Shown here: piece after piece, positions 34,649 through 46,529 of the stretch
How positions within the stretch are numbered: the first letter of the stretch is position 1
How the letters are laid out: the number at the start of each line of letters is the position of its first letter
From: Cherax quadricarinatus
Taxonomy: Eukaryota > Arthropoda > Malacostraca > Decapoda > Parastacidae
Length of the DNA stretch: 64,000 nt
Assembly (NCBI RefSeq): GCF_038502225.1
Contig: NC_091293.1
Location: 7,603,026-7,667,025, forward strand
Direction of reading: 5' to 3'
The notes under the pieces: model-generated
What the model was told of the DNA's origin: nothing
What the model saw: only the letters and a program-made list of their open reading frames with translations
The model's database searches: none
Position numbers and translations under genes: made by a program

Positions 34649-35263
34649 ACAGAAATGTTGACAGAGACATGAAGACGATGTAATCAGTCCATCACCCTTG
34701 AAGTTTTGAGGTGGTCAGTCCCTCAGTCTGGAGAAGAGTATTGTTCCATAGTCGGAAACAATATGGAGTTGAAGTGACAGGATGGAGCCTCATATACCGC
34801 CAGGAGGTGAGATGTAGGCCACTAGTAGAGGTAAGAATGTAGTCGTTGGGAGGTCACGTCCCTCAGATCCAGCTCTTCTCACTAGTAGAAGTTGTCCAAG
34901 TTGTTTTCTGTTCTGTACCAAGATACCTGTCGGTATTTTATACCATTTTAATATTCACTCTGTCAGACACTGCAACATAATCGTATCTTGGTACAGGACA
35001 AAAAACAACTTGGACAACTTTTGCTACTGAGAATGGCTGGATTTAAGGGACGTGACCTCCCAACGACAACATTCTTACCTCTACTAGTGGCCTACATCTC
35101 ACCACCTGGCGGTATATAAGGCTCCATCCTGTCACTTCAACTCCATATTGTTTCAGACTATGGAACAATACTCTTCTCCAGACTGAGGGACTGACCACCT
35201 CAAAACTTCAAGGGTAATGGACTGGTTACATTGTCTTCACGTCTCTTCTGTCAACTTTTCTGT

Positions 35264-35306
35264 ACTCGACTGAAGAAGCCTACTGTGCAGACGAAACGTT
35301 TCGAAA
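35264..35306 (+). ncRNA. hammerhead-like motif (right arm partner)
   Basis: Plus strand: TCGA, CTGAAGA at 35270-35276, A, GCCTAC-TGT-GCAGAC, GAAACGTT, TCGA, then AATAAAGATA. Helix II has two mismatches compared with its inverted partner about 0.6 kb upstream. Confidence 0.42.
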
Positions 35307-35394
35307 TAAAGATATGTGTCTTACCTAACATGTGTGTCTTACCTAACAACCTGTCGGTATTTTATACCATTTTAATATTCATTTAGGTTATGAT

Positions 35395-35480
35395 TATGAC
35401 TCAAGAAATCGTAATGACACGATTGCAAATAAACCATGACCGCGGGTTCAATCCCGGCCGGGGGTATGGTTTGGTTATGA
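35395..35480 (+). mobile_element. possible tRNA-derived SINE fragment
   Basis: CCGCGGGTTCAATCCCGGCC is an excellent tRNA T-arm/B-box match, preceded by GTAATGACACGATTGCAAAT and followed by GGTATGGTTTGGTTATGATT, which repeats just outside. No complete cloverleaf is visible. Confidence 0.5.
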
Positions 35481-36035
35481 TTATGACCATAATACTAAAG
35501 AAAAAACAGAGTGAATACTAAGTTATAAAAAAAATGAATGCATGATGAAAGCTACGGAGGGAGTTACAAACTGAGGAGTTCATAGAAGACACCACCAGGA
35601 GGAGCCTCCCTTGCTGTGCAGACATCACTTGCCTCTATGTGGGAGCAATTTTGGTGTCTAAAGTCTCAAGTGTCTCGCCCTGCTGGTTGTATGCTATAGC
35701 ATCACTCTCTCCCTAACTTTGAGTACCAGGAGATAAACAAGGGTAGCCCTGATAATATTTAGTAAGTTATTTTAAAATTTTCAGAAGTTGTGTGGCCTAG
35801 TGATCCTCCCCCCTTTCTCAAAGAACGACTAGCTCGTAAATACGCGTGCACGCACGTACGCGCATATATTCATGCACACACAAACACGTGTACACCAGTA
35901 TCATAGTAGTAAATATTAGTATATATTAATAAGGAATAGAGTGGGTAATAATTCTATAATCTTTAAAAGAGAAGCATAGCCTAGCGTGATAACGTGACCC
36001 CCCCCCTCTTTTTCCAAATACAGAGACAAGCATGT

Positions 36036-36037
<2 letters not shown>
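35480..36037. other. no gene recognised
   Basis: Unassigned sequence with a short CGCACGTACGCGCATATATT purine-pyrimidine alternating patch near 35845. Confidence 0.5.
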
Positions 36038-36116
<79 letters not shown>

Positions 36117-36172
36117 TACACATTCAGACAAACCTAACACATTAGCACATGAAGCCCCCCCCACACACACAC
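36038..36172. repeat. (AC)n tracts
   Basis: Main tract 36038-36114, a 45-bp spacer, then CCCCCCCCACACACACACA up to the LINE tail fragment. Confidence 0.95.
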
Positions 36173-36219
36173 AGGCCAGGAGCTGTGCCTCGACCCCTGT
36201 AACCACAACTAGGTGAGTA
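36173..36219 (+). mobile_element. L-AC LINE tail fragment, copy 8
   Basis: Only GGCCAGGAGCTGTGCCTCGA, CCCCTGTAACC and AACTAGGTGAGTACA remain, with (AC)n on both sides. Confidence 0.85.
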
Positions 36220-36227
36220 CACACACA

Positions 36228-38437
36228 ATTTTACGCAAAGCTGAAGGATCTAGAGCATCCTAACAGGGTAAAAACAATGGGATCTCAAAAGAGAGGACAC
36301 AAAGTTAAGGGAATCGAGGATGGCTGGTCTGAAAAGGAATGGGTAGGAAGGCTCAAGAACAAAATGGATCAAGAAAGAGGAAAAAGGTTAAATGAGCTTT
36401 ACAATAACATGTTCAGAAGCTATCTGCAGAGAGCAAGAAGTGGGAATCACGAGCTGTAGCTGCTGAGGTAAAGATACAGAGGATGGAGGAAGAATGGATG
36501 TGCTGAAGCAGGATATAATGAGGTCTAAAAGGAGCAAGGTGATTGAAATAGCATCAGCAGCAAGCATTGATGCGACTGAAGGAGAGGATGGAGGTAAGAA
36601 GTCCCTTGCAGAAGTAATATCAGGCCATCAGGATGTCCAGATGATAAGGGAAACAACAAAGGAGTTGCAGGTCAGATCCAGAGATATGGAGGGAAAAGAA
36701 ATGGGAAGAACAGAGGGAGAGGCCAACAATGATTCATGGGCTTCAGAAGGCTGAAGGGAAGACCTATGATGAAAGAAAGCATTGGGAGGAAAAAGAGATT
36801 AAGAAAAATCATTGCAATAACAGGAGAGAAGGACATGTCTCAGGTAGAAAAATTTCACAGACTTGAGGGATAATCGAGGAGAAAAAAATACACCAATCAA
36901 ATTGGCATTCAAGACAGAAGTAGCACAGAACAGGATACTACAACAGAAGCCACTGTTAAAAGGCCTCAGGAATTTCAACAAGTTTACCTCATTCGAGACA
37001 GAACACAAAAAGAAAGGGAACAACTGAGAGAGTAAGACGAAACCAGTGGAAGGAAAGAGAAACAGGACAGGCAACGACAGACAGGCAAGCTCAGCCTCCG
37101 GAGCAACACCAAACACAAATGATTACAGAAACCACTCAACCCTTATCACCCCATATCAAACACTATAACCAGAAACAAACCGCACTTCATAGCCCAACCC
37201 CCCAAGCACTAATTTTACAATCACAACAGCCTCCCATTATATTCTGCCCTGCCTCCCACACCCCCAGCCTGCATCATCCTCTTCCAATTCCCAAAATACA
37301 GCCCTGGAAAGGAAGCTAAAGGCATGGTACAACAATGCAGATGGAATAAATAAGAGTGAAGAGTGGCAAAAGCGAATTATTGATGCATCCCCAGACATTA
37401 TAGCAATAACAGAGATAAAACTTAGAGATGATAAAAGATGCAATCTTTCTAGCTGGATATCAGATCCTGAAGACAGAACAAAGGAGGGGTGGCACTGCTC
37501 ATCAAAATCCAGCGGAGTTTTGAGGAAATGGGAGGAATGGACAAAGGAAAAACAGACTTCACTGTAGAAACACTTCAGACTTGGGGGACCAAAGGTGATG
37601 ATAGCAGTGTTGTATAACCCACCGCTGAACAGCAGGAGGCCAAGACGAGAGTATGAGTGCAATAGAGCAATGGTAGATACACTAGCTGAAGTGGCCGGGA
37701 GAACTCACATGGGTAGGACAAAATTACTCATAATGGGGGATTTCAATCATAAAGAGATTGACTGGGAAAACCTAGAGCCATATGTGGGACCAGATACGTG
37801 GAGGGCTAAGATGTTGGAGACAGAATTGGAGAACTTCATGCACCGACATGTTAGGGATACAACCAGATTGAGTGGAGAGGATATTGCAGCAAGGCTGGAT
37901 CTCATATTCACCTTAAATATTTCAGACATTGAAGATATCACACACGAAAGGCACCTTGGTGCTAGTTATCACGATGTGCTGAGTTCTGAATGTCTTGCCT
38001 TGTAGAGTTAACAGTGGAGAATGCAGTAATGCGAGATGGATGAGAGAAGCCAAAATTCAAGAAAGGGGACTACATAGGCATGAGAAGATTCATGCATGAA
38101 GGGCAGTGGGAAAAAGAACTAGAGGAAAAGACAGTAACCGAAGTGATGGAACTAGTAACCTATAAGTGCAGGGAGGCAGAGGAGAAGTTCATACCAAAGG
38201 GTAACAAAAAAAATGGTAAGACCAGAGTGAGCCCATGGTTTCACTAGGGGTGTAAAGAGGCCAAGGCCAAGTGTGCTAAAGCATGAAAAAATAATAGAAG
38301 GCAAAGGAGTCAAGAAAACAAGGAGTTGAGCATCACCAGAAACGAAAATGCAGGAATGAGGAGACAGGCCCAGAGGTAATACGAGAACAACATAGCATCA
38401 AAAGCCAAATCTCAACCAAGGTTGTTATACAGTAGGA
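36228..38437 (+). mobile_element. L-AC LINE copy 9: ORF1, endonuclease and start of the RT region
   Basis: It starts just after the AC tail of copy 8. ORF1 remnants: MGSQKRGHKVKGIEDGW and a helical, charged segment (36277-36459), then frameshifted sequence equivalent to the RNA-binding region seen at 58.1 kb (VAQNRILQQ-like, VYLIRDRTQKEREQ). The endonuclease (37595-38005) has YNPPLNSRRPR, LIMGDFNHKEIDWE and IAARLDLIFTL; the final GASDH is GASYHD, so a catalytic residue is lost. The copy stops at the KSQPRLLYS position, where a foreign block begins. Confidence 0.88.
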
Positions 38438-40265
38438 AGCATTGAAAAAATAGAGGTGCAAGCTGCACTTTTCAGGCATTATTTGTATGGTCACAAATTT
38501 CTGTGTAAAATTTCAGACTATTTCATGCCCATTTACCCAGCAGCATCGCGATCGACTTTTCGTCAAATTATGCACCATCGAAAGCAATTAGTTATAATTT
38601 ATTGGTTTTCAGGATAATAATCAAGTGTACATGGTTTATATAATTTTTGGTTGTGAAGATTGTAAAATCAAATGTACATGAGTTATACCATATAACTATT
38701 ACAAGTTATAAGTGAAGTCTTTCTTGGTGCAGAACTTGGCCATCACTTGCCTTCTGTCCAGTCACTTCAGTGCAAGATTCAGTCATCAATTTTATCCCTC
38801 TCTCAACAGCTGAGTGTTGTTTGGCCACTTGGGCACCTCCAGTGGAGTCTCAGTAATTTTCAGAACCTGTTGATCTGATAGAGAACCAATGGAAGGAGGC
38901 TCAGTTTTGAGTTCAGTCTTCCAGTCAATCATGGAATGATAGTTCTTTGATTGCTACTTTAGTTAGGGAATCACTACTTTTCTTGAATTGACAATAAGAG
39001 CCACTTTGTCATTCTCTTCATCTTCACTGTCATCCCCATTATCAGTGTAGATTAAGAAGTCATCGTCAACAGCATCAGCAGAATCTTCTCCATCCTCATC
39101 AGAGCTCTCAGTATTTTCTTCTGTCTGCAGATTATCTTATTTAATTTGTCTTATCATTGAGACAGTCATGTCTTCATCGGTGCACATACCAAGAAGCAGC
39201 TGATCTGTGTGAGCAAAGTAGGAATTTCTTTGGACAGTCTTCTTTACTATCGTCTTTTCTTCACTGTTCAGGTGTCTCAAATTGCAGTGACTGGAAGACG
39301 TTTTTTGGACCGTGTGTGACATAAGGGTGCCACTTGATCACTGAACTTTAAAATCATAATGACTCATTTTCAGCTCCTGACTGAGTCTTGATGTTGCCTC
39401 ATTTAGCCTAAGGATCCTGTTTCATAAAGTATTCCACCTTGATACACACGGTGGACTTGGTTCAAGAGCAGCCAAGTCACCATCAACCACACTTGTAATC
39501 ACTCCTTTGCAAATTCTATACAAGTATATCTGTTCCCAGGACAGATCCTCTGCCACCTTGTCATTCAGAGCAGGAAAATCAGTGAAAATGACTGGCTGGA
39601 AAACAACTGACAGCTCATACAAAAAATCCTTGATCTGCTTGCCAATGGGACCTCTCCAATGCTCAGGACCACTTGGCTTACCATCATAGTGGTAGAAAAC
39701 AGCCCAGAATGGCAGCTCATTTCCATGAAGATGACAGATGAAATAATGGACCAGATGACCAAGCAACATTTCAAGATGATGAATGGCTCCATTGTCAGCT
39801 CCAACATTTACGTTGGTTCCATCACAACCAACACATACAACAGGCTGCCGAGATAGTTTCTGTTCCATCAGAAATGTATAGTCTTGGCAGTCTCCTTTCC
39901 ATGGCCTGACTTGGGAGTCACATGAGATATTCAGTGCCAGGCTCCACCAAGATGATGTAATAATATTTCACCACTATCCTTGGACTCCATTTCTTAGTCT
40001 CATTCTTTGTAATTACACGAGTGGAGGTCTTCTTACAATCAAAATAGTGATGTAATATTTTCCAAATTTGTTCGCTCATTTTCTTGCCTCTCCATTCGGC
40101 ATTTGTGTCTGGTATCTCGTAACTTCTGTGGCCCAATAACTTTTGTAGTCCTTGGTGATAATGCCATAGCCCATTAAGGTGGCGGTACCAGTGGCAGCTT
40201 CAGCATAATCACTGATCAAGTATCAGTCACACGTGGCTGCCAGTGTGGGGAGTCTTGTTCTGTCC
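38438..40265 (-). pseudogene. decayed ORF of a multicopy invertebrate protein, possibly transposon-derived
   Basis: Minus-strand frames in order: SYEIPDTNAEWRGKKMSEQI (39918-40136); VVCVGCDGTNVNVGADNGAI, YFICHLHGNELPFWAVFYHY, DGKPSGPEHWRGPIGKQI, and CVSRWNTL (39422-39868); TVQKTSSSHCN (39137-39322); an acidic stretch; then PSIGSLSDQQVLKITETPL and a terminal DRRQVMAKFCTKKDF near 38720-38760. The CDGTNVNVG, LHGNELP, GPIGK and SRWNTL words recall a repeated uncharacterised protein family of arthropods and cnidarians; this is from memory and not searched. Several stops and frameshifts. It sits exactly where about 1 kb of RT core is missing from the surrounding LINE. Confidence 0.6.
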
Positions 40266-40274
40266 CGCTGTGAG

Positions 40275-41120
40275 CTGCTGGCAGTCAGCTAAGATTACAA
40301 AGGGATCTGGACAAACTACAAGTCTGGTCTAACAAATGGCTCCTGAAGTTTATCCCCAGTAAGTGCAAAGTCATGAAGATTGAGAAGGGCAAAGACAATC
40401 ACAGACAGAACACAGGTTAGGGGATCAAAGGCTGCAAACGTCTCTTAAAGAAAAAGATCTTGGGGTAAGCATTATAACCAACATTTCCCCTGAGGAACAC
40501 ATCAATCAAATAACTGCTGCAGCATATAGGCGCTTGGCAAACCTGAAAAAAGCATTTCGATGTCTGAGTAAGGAATCATTCACGACATGGAACACCATGT
40601 ACTTCAGGCCCATACTGGAGTATGCAGCACCCATATGGAACCCACACTTAGTCAGATACGTCAAGAAATTGGAGAAAGTGCAAAAGTTTGCAACAAGATT
40701 AGTCCCGGAACTGAAGGGTATATCTTACGAAGAGAGATTAAGGAAACTCAACCTGATGACACTAGAGGATAAGAGGGATAGGGAGGACATGAATACGACG
40801 TATGAAATAATGAGAAGAATTGACAAGGCGGATATGCCTCAGATGTTTGAGAGATAGGATACAGGAACGAGGAGCCACAGTTGGAACTTGAAAACCCAGA
40901 TGAGTCATAGGGATGTTAAGAAGTATTACTTTAGCCTTAGAGTTGTCAGGAAGGGGAATAATCTGGAGAGTGAAGTAGTGGAGGGAAATTCCATACATAG
41001 CATTAAGAAGAGGTATGATAAAGCTCATGGAGCAGGGAAGAGTGACTTAGTATCGACCAGTGAAGAGGCGGGGCCAGAAGCTATGAATCGACCCCTGTAA
41101 CCACATATAGGTGAGTACGA
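40275..41120 (+). mobile_element. L-AC LINE copy 10, RT C-terminal part
   Basis: Resumes at LQRDLDKLQVWSNKW, then LSKESFTTWNTMYFRPILEY, NPHLVRYVKKLEKVQKFATR (40534-40857), one in-frame stop after MFER, RSHSWNLKTQMSHRDVKKYY, and the 3' end CACATATAGGTGAGTACGAA. It could be the continuation of copy 9 across the insertion and deletion, or a separate copy. Confidence 0.85.
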
Positions 41121-41134
41121 ACGAACACACACAC

Positions 41135-42070
41135 GCAGGAGAATATCAGGGGAAAGTACTGCAATGGATCAGGAATACCTGACAGAAAGGAAACAATGTG
41201 TGTTGGTACGTGACGAGGTGTCACAGTGGGTCAATATGTAGAGTGGGGTTCCATAAGGGTCAGTCCTACGTACAGTGCTGTTTGTAGTATATGTGAATGA
41301 CATGAGAGAAGGACAGACTCAGAGGTATCCATGTTCGCAGACAATGCGAAGCAAATGAGGAAAATATGAGCGGACGAAAATCAGGTAAGCCTACGAGGGG
41401 ATTTGGACAGGCTACAAGCATGGTCCTATAAATGGCTCCTAGAGTTTAACCCCAGGAAGTGCAAAGTCATAAAGATTGGAGAAGGACAAAGAAGACCCCA
41501 GACGGAGTACATCCTATAAGGTTAAAGGCTGCAAAACTCACTAAAGGAAAATGATTTTGGGGTGAGCATCATACAGAGTACATCTCCTGAGGCGCACATC
41601 AACCAAAAAACTGCTGCACCATATGGGCGCCTGGCAAACCTAAGAATAGCGTTTCGACATCTCAGTAAGGAGTCATTCAAGACACTGTACACTGTGTATA
41701 TCTGGTCTATATTGGCGTATGCAACACCAGTATGGTACCCCTCACCTGGTCAAACACGTCAAGAAATTAGATAAAGTGCAAAAGTTTACAACAGTATTTT
41801 GTACGTCGTTTACAACGACATACAAAATACTGAGAGAAATTTACAGTGTGCATAGGAATAGGATGTTTCAGAGATGAGATGCAGCAACAAGGGGCTACAA
41901 CTGGAAGTTGAAGACTCAGATGATTCAAAGGGATGTTAGGAAGTATTTCTTTAGTCATAGAGTTGTTTGGAAGTGGAACAATCTGGAGAGTGATGTAGTG
42001 GAGGCAGGATCAATACATAGCTTTAAGAAGAGATACGATAAAGCTCATGGAGCATAAAAATAGTTGAGTG
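41135..42070 (+). mobile_element. L-AC LINE copy 11, 5'-truncated
   Basis: Begins GGGGAAAGTACTGCAATGGA (the GKALQWI position) directly after a short (AC)n and runs through decayed motif B (SGVP with stop), FADN in place of FADD near 41335, and the C-terminal region with an internal deletion near 41790. The 3' end is shortened (AAAATAGTTGAGTGCACATA), followed by (AC)n. Confidence 0.87.
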
Positions 42071-42160
42071 CACATACACACAAACACACACACACACACA
42101 CACAAAAAAAAAAAACACACACACACACTCCCCCCCCCCCCACACACACACACACACACG
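42070..42160. repeat. (AC)n with A and C runs
   Basis: AC tract interrupted by A12 and C12 homopolymers; 3' tail of the preceding LINE. Confidence 0.95.
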
Positions 42161-42365
42161 TCTCCAGTTAAGTCAGACTTTGGGAAGATTCTCTTATGAA
42201 CCGGTTTATTTTTTTTAGCGGATTCCCGGTGGTTGCTGGGAGTTGGTAGTGAGGAGGAGGTCGAACCGTTGGTAAACAAACTACGAGTCCCTTGTGCTCT
42301 GCCAAGCACACTTGTTATGGTGACTTCAATAAAGTCACAGAACACATGCAAGCTAACTCATGAAG

Positions 42366-43590
42366 CTTACACCAGCGTCCTTATCAGTACTTGACGCCAG
42401 TTGCAGCGTCCTTGTTAGTTTTTGACGCCAGTACTACCATCCTTATCAGTACATGACGCCAGTACCAGAGTTCTTTCCGGTATTTGATGCCAGTACCAGC
42501 GTCCCTGTGAGTACTTGACGCCAGTACCACCGTCCTTGTCAGTATTTGACTGCAGTGCCAACGTCCTTGTCAGTACTTGACGCCAGTGCCACTGTCCTTG
42601 CCAGTACTTAACGCCAGTACCATTGTCCTTGCCAGTACTTGACTCCATTACTACCGACATTGTCAGTACTTGTCTCCATTTCCACCGTCCTTGCCAGTAC
42701 TTGTCTCCAGTACCACCGTCCTTGTCAGTACTTGACTCAAGTACCACCGTCCTTGTCAGTAATTGACTCCATTACCACCGTCCTTGTCAGTACCTGAATC
42801 CAGTACCACCGTCCTTGTCAGTACCGGAATCCAGTACTACCGTCCTTGTCAGTACCTGAATCCAGTACCACCGTCCTTGTCAGTACTTGACTCAAGTACC
42901 ACCGTCCTTGTCAGTAATTGACTCCAGTACCACCGTCCTTGTCAGTACTTGACTCCAGTATTACAGTCCTTGTCAGTACTGACTCCATTACCACCGTCCT
43001 TGTCAGTACCTGAATCCAGTACCACCGTCCTTGTCAGTACCGGAATCCATTACCACCGTCCTTGTCAGTACCTGAATCCAGTACCACCGTCCTTGTCAGT
43101 ACTTGACTCCATTACCACTGTCCTTACCAGTACTTGACTCCATTACCACCGTCCTTGCCAGAACTTGACTCCAGAACCACCGTCCTTGTCAGTCCTTGTC
43201 TCCAGTACCACCGTCCTTGCCAGTACTTGACTCCAGTACCACCGTCCTTGCCAGTACTTGACTCCAGTACCACCGTCCTTGCCAGTACTTGACTCCAGCA
43301 CCACCGTCCTTGTCAGTACGTGATTCCAGTACCACCGTCCTTGTCAGTACTCGACTCCAGTACCACTGTCCTTACCAGTACTTGACTCCAGTACCACCGT
43401 CCTTGCCAGTACATGACTCCATTACCACCGTCCTTGCCAGTACTTGACTCCAGTACCACCGTTCTTGCCAGTACTTGACTCCAGTACTACCGTCCTTGCC
43501 AGTACTTGACTCCAGTACCACCGTCCTTGCCAGTACATGACTCCAGTACCACCGTCCTTGCCAGTACTCGACTCCAGAACCGTGAATATT
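42366..43590 (+). repeat. 31-bp minisatellite, about 39 copies
   Basis: Unit near TCCAGTACCACCGTCCTTGY plus CAGTACTTGAC, period 31 (starts at 43201, 43232, 43263). Because 31 is not a multiple of three, no long frame persists. Some sub-blocks (TCAGTACCTGAATCCAGTAC) are duplicated as groups. Confidence 0.95.
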
Positions 43591-44079
43591 CCCGAGATCA
43601 GCATCCTCATCCTTCCTTTATGCCAGTACCGGCGTACGTGTCCGTTCTCGTGTCCACCACCGACGTCCGTGTCTGTTCCCTCGGCTTTCACGCAGCTTAT
43701 TTAAGGAAGACATAACACAACGAGAGTAGCGGAAACCACACAAAAAACATTACTTTTAAATCAATAAAAAATATTAGCGTTAAGAAGCATTTTTTCTCTC
43801 GTTTGTAACTCCACGCGTCGCCTTCCCTTTGATGGTATCTTATCAGTAGTATGAAGTTGCGGGGTCAGGAGCCGAGATTCGAACCCTCGTGAGCACATTA
43901 GGTGAAGTTAAACAGAGAGAAGGTATACAAATAGGTGGGTATAAATAGGCGAATAATAGGTGACTGAAAACGGAGAATAATAGGACAATGAAATGGCCAG
44001 TGACTGAGCCAGCGGCGATTAGCGACAGAGGATCGAACTTTCACCGCTTTTTATATGTATAACTGATACACTTCAGAAT

Positions 44080-44082
<3 letters not shown>
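43590..44082. other. no gene; a SINE-like piece at 43850-43915
   Basis: GCGGGGTCAGGAGCCGAGAT, ATTCGAACCCTCGTGAGCAC and ATTAGGTGAAGTTAAACAGA together resemble the L-AC 3' end with a tRNA-like B-box (GATTCGAACCC). The remainder is unassigned. Confidence 0.45.
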
Positions 44083-44170
<88 letters not shown>

Positions 44171-44182
44171 ATATATATATAT
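44083..44182. repeat. (AT)n microsatellite
   Basis: About 100 bp of AT with AAATAT and ACATAT interruptions, abutting the 5' edge of an RTE-like LINE. Confidence 0.98.
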
Positions 44183-46490
44183 GGGTAGGCTAGTGAGGGG
44201 TTGAAGAAGGTTGGGATAGTTTTAAAAATGCAGTATTAGAATGTGGGGCAGAAGTTTGTGGCTATAGGAGGGTGGGAGCAGGAGGAAAGAGGAGTGATTG
44301 TTGGAATGATGAAGTAAAGGGTGTGATAAAAGAGAAGAAGGTAGCTTATGAGAGGTGTTTATGATGCAGAAGTGATATAAGAAGAGCAGGGTATATGGAG
44401 AGTAAAGGAAAGGTAAAGAGAGTGGTGAAAGAGTGCAAAAGGAAAGCAGATGATAGAGTTGGAGAGGCATTGTCAAAAAATTTTGCTGAAAATATAAATA
44501 TTTTTTAGAGCTAAACAAGTTAAGAAAGCCTAGGGAACGAATGGATTTGTCAGTTAAAAACGGAGTAGGGAATTAGATGGGGAGCTGGAGGTTTTGGGTA
44601 AATGGCGGGAATATTTTGAGGAACTTTTAAATGTCGATGAAGAAAGGGAGGCAGTAATTTCATGCATTTGACAGGGAAGCATAACATCTTTTAGGAGTGA
44701 AGAAGAGCAGGATGAGAGTGTGGTGGAGGTGCGTGAGGCATTACGTAGAATGAAAGGGGGTAAAGCAGCTGGAACTAACGGGATTATGACAGAAATGTTT
44801 AAAGCAGTGAGGGATATAGTGTTGGAGTGGTTGGCGTTTTCGTTTAATAAATGTACGAAAAAGGGGAAGGTACCTAGGTATTGGCAGAGAGCATGTATAG
44901 TTCCTTTATATAAAGGGAAGGGGGACAAAAGAGATTGTAAAAATTATAGGGGAATAAGTTTACTGAGTATACCAGGTAAAGTGTATGGTAGGGTTATAAT
45001 TGAAAGAATTAGAGGTGGGACTGCAGATGAGCAAAAAGGATTTAGAGTGGGTAGGGGATGTGTAGATCATGTGTTTAAGTTGAAGCATATATGTGAACAG
45101 TATTTAGATAAAGGTAGGGAAGTTTTTATTGCATTTATGGATTTAGAAAAGGCATATGACAGAGTGGGTAGGGGAGCAATGTAGATGATGTTGCAAGCTT
45201 ATGGAATAGGAAGCAAGCTACTAAATACTGTAAAGAGTTATTATGAAGATAGTGAGGCTCAGGTTAGGGTGTGTAGGAGAGAGGGAGACTACTTCCCGGT
45301 AAAAGTAGGTCTTAGACAGGGATGTGTAATGTCACCATGGGTGTTTAATATATTTATAGATGGGATAGTACTTTTACTACCCCATCGAGGACGTTGGGGA
45401 GATGGGTGGGGTTAAATTATGGGGAATCAAAAACAAAATGGGAGTTAACACAGTCACTTTTTGCTGATGGTATTGTGCTTTTGGAAAATTCTAAAGAAAA
45501 GTTACAAAGGTTAGTGGATGAGTTTCGGAGGGTGTGTAAAGATAGAAATTTGAAAGTGAACAAAGATAAGAGTAAGGTGATGAGGGTATCAAACGATTTA
45601 GATAAAGAAAAACTGGATCTAACATTGGAGAGAGGGAATGTGGAAGAAGTGAATGTTTTCATATATTTGGGAGTTGACTTGTCAGCGGATGGGTTTATGA
45701 CAGATGAGGTTAACCATTGAATTAAAGGAAAAAAGGTGAGTGGTGCGTTGAGGTATTTGTGGAGACAACACATGTTATCCACGGAGGCACAGAAGGGAAT
45801 GTACGAAAGTATAAGATACCAACACTTTTATATGAGTGTGAAACTTGGGTTGTAAACGTTGTGGGAAGGAAACAGTGGAGATGTCCTGTATAAGGGCAAT
45901 GTGTGGTGCAAATATTGTGCAGAGAATTCAGAGTGTGGAAATTAGGAGGAGGTATGGATTTACTAAAAGTATTAGTCAGAGGACTGAAGAGGGGCTGTTG
46001 AAGTGGTTTGGTCATTTAGAAAGAATGGAACAAAGTAGAATGACTTGGAGAGCGTATAAATCTGTAGGTGGAGGAAGGTGGGGTAGGGGTCGCCCTCGAA
46101 AAGGTTGAAAGTAGGGTGTTTTGTGGGCGAGGGGCTTGGACTTCCAGCAAGCATGTGTGAGCATCTTAGGAGTGAATTGAGACGAATGGCTTTGGGGCCT
46201 GACGATCCGGAGTGTGAGCAGGGTAATATTTTGTAAAGGGATTCAAGGAAACTGGTTAGCCAGATTTGAGTCCTGGAAATAGAAATACAATGCCTGCACT
46301 TCAAAGGACGGATTTGGGATATTGGCAGTTTGGAGGAACTTCTAAACTGTCGTATCTGAGCGCCTCTGCAAAGACAGTGATTATGTATGAGTGATGGTGA
46401 GAGTGTTGAATGATGAAAGTATTTTTCTTTCTTTTTTTGGGTTACCCTGCCTCGATGGGAAGCTACCCATGTGTTAAATATATATAGGGA
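44183..46490 (+). mobile_element. L-AT LINE copy 2 (RTE-like), 5'-truncated
   Basis: Recognised in order: RT fingers (VVEVREALRRMKGGKAAGTNG, ACIVPLYKGKGDKRDCKNYR, GISLLSIPGKVYGRVI, DEQKGFRVGRGCVDHVFKL, AFMDLEKAYDRVGRGAM; 44720-45184), GLRQGCVMSPWVFNIFIDG (45185-45415), LFADGIVLLENSKEKLQRL (45394-45720; second catalytic Asp replaced by Gly), then the C-terminal GRGRPRKG region (45845-46108). Internal stops and an in-frame substitution block near 45370 disable it. The 3' UTR has CCCTGCCTCGATGGGAAGC and ends AAATATATATA. AT-rich sequence lies on both sides. Confidence 0.9.
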
Positions 46491-46529
46491 AGTACCACCT
46501 CTATAGCTGGACTGGGGACCCTCATAAGA

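Larger units (their letters stand above)
34569..35375. mobile_element. large FB foldback, arms about 350 bp
   Basis: The left arm (34575-34930) and right arm (34985-35340) are extensive inverted copies around a spacer of about 60 bp. Matching landmarks include TTGTCCAAGTTGTTTTCTGT with ACAACTTGGACAAC, and GGCCACTAGTAGAGGTAAGAA with its inverse. Each arm contains GGCGGTATATAAGGCTCCAT (right-arm reading), a TATA-like box, and ends with GAAATAAAGATA after the hammerhead-like motif. The outer terminus CTGTCGGTATTTTATACCATT appears both in the spacer and after the right arm. Confidence 0.85.

Noticed and set aside
35395..35480. A functional tRNA gene
   Set aside because: There is a good T-arm and B-box (GGGTTCAATCCC) but no acceptor-stem pairing, anticodon arm or A-box at the right spacing. 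Treated as a SINE-like remnant.
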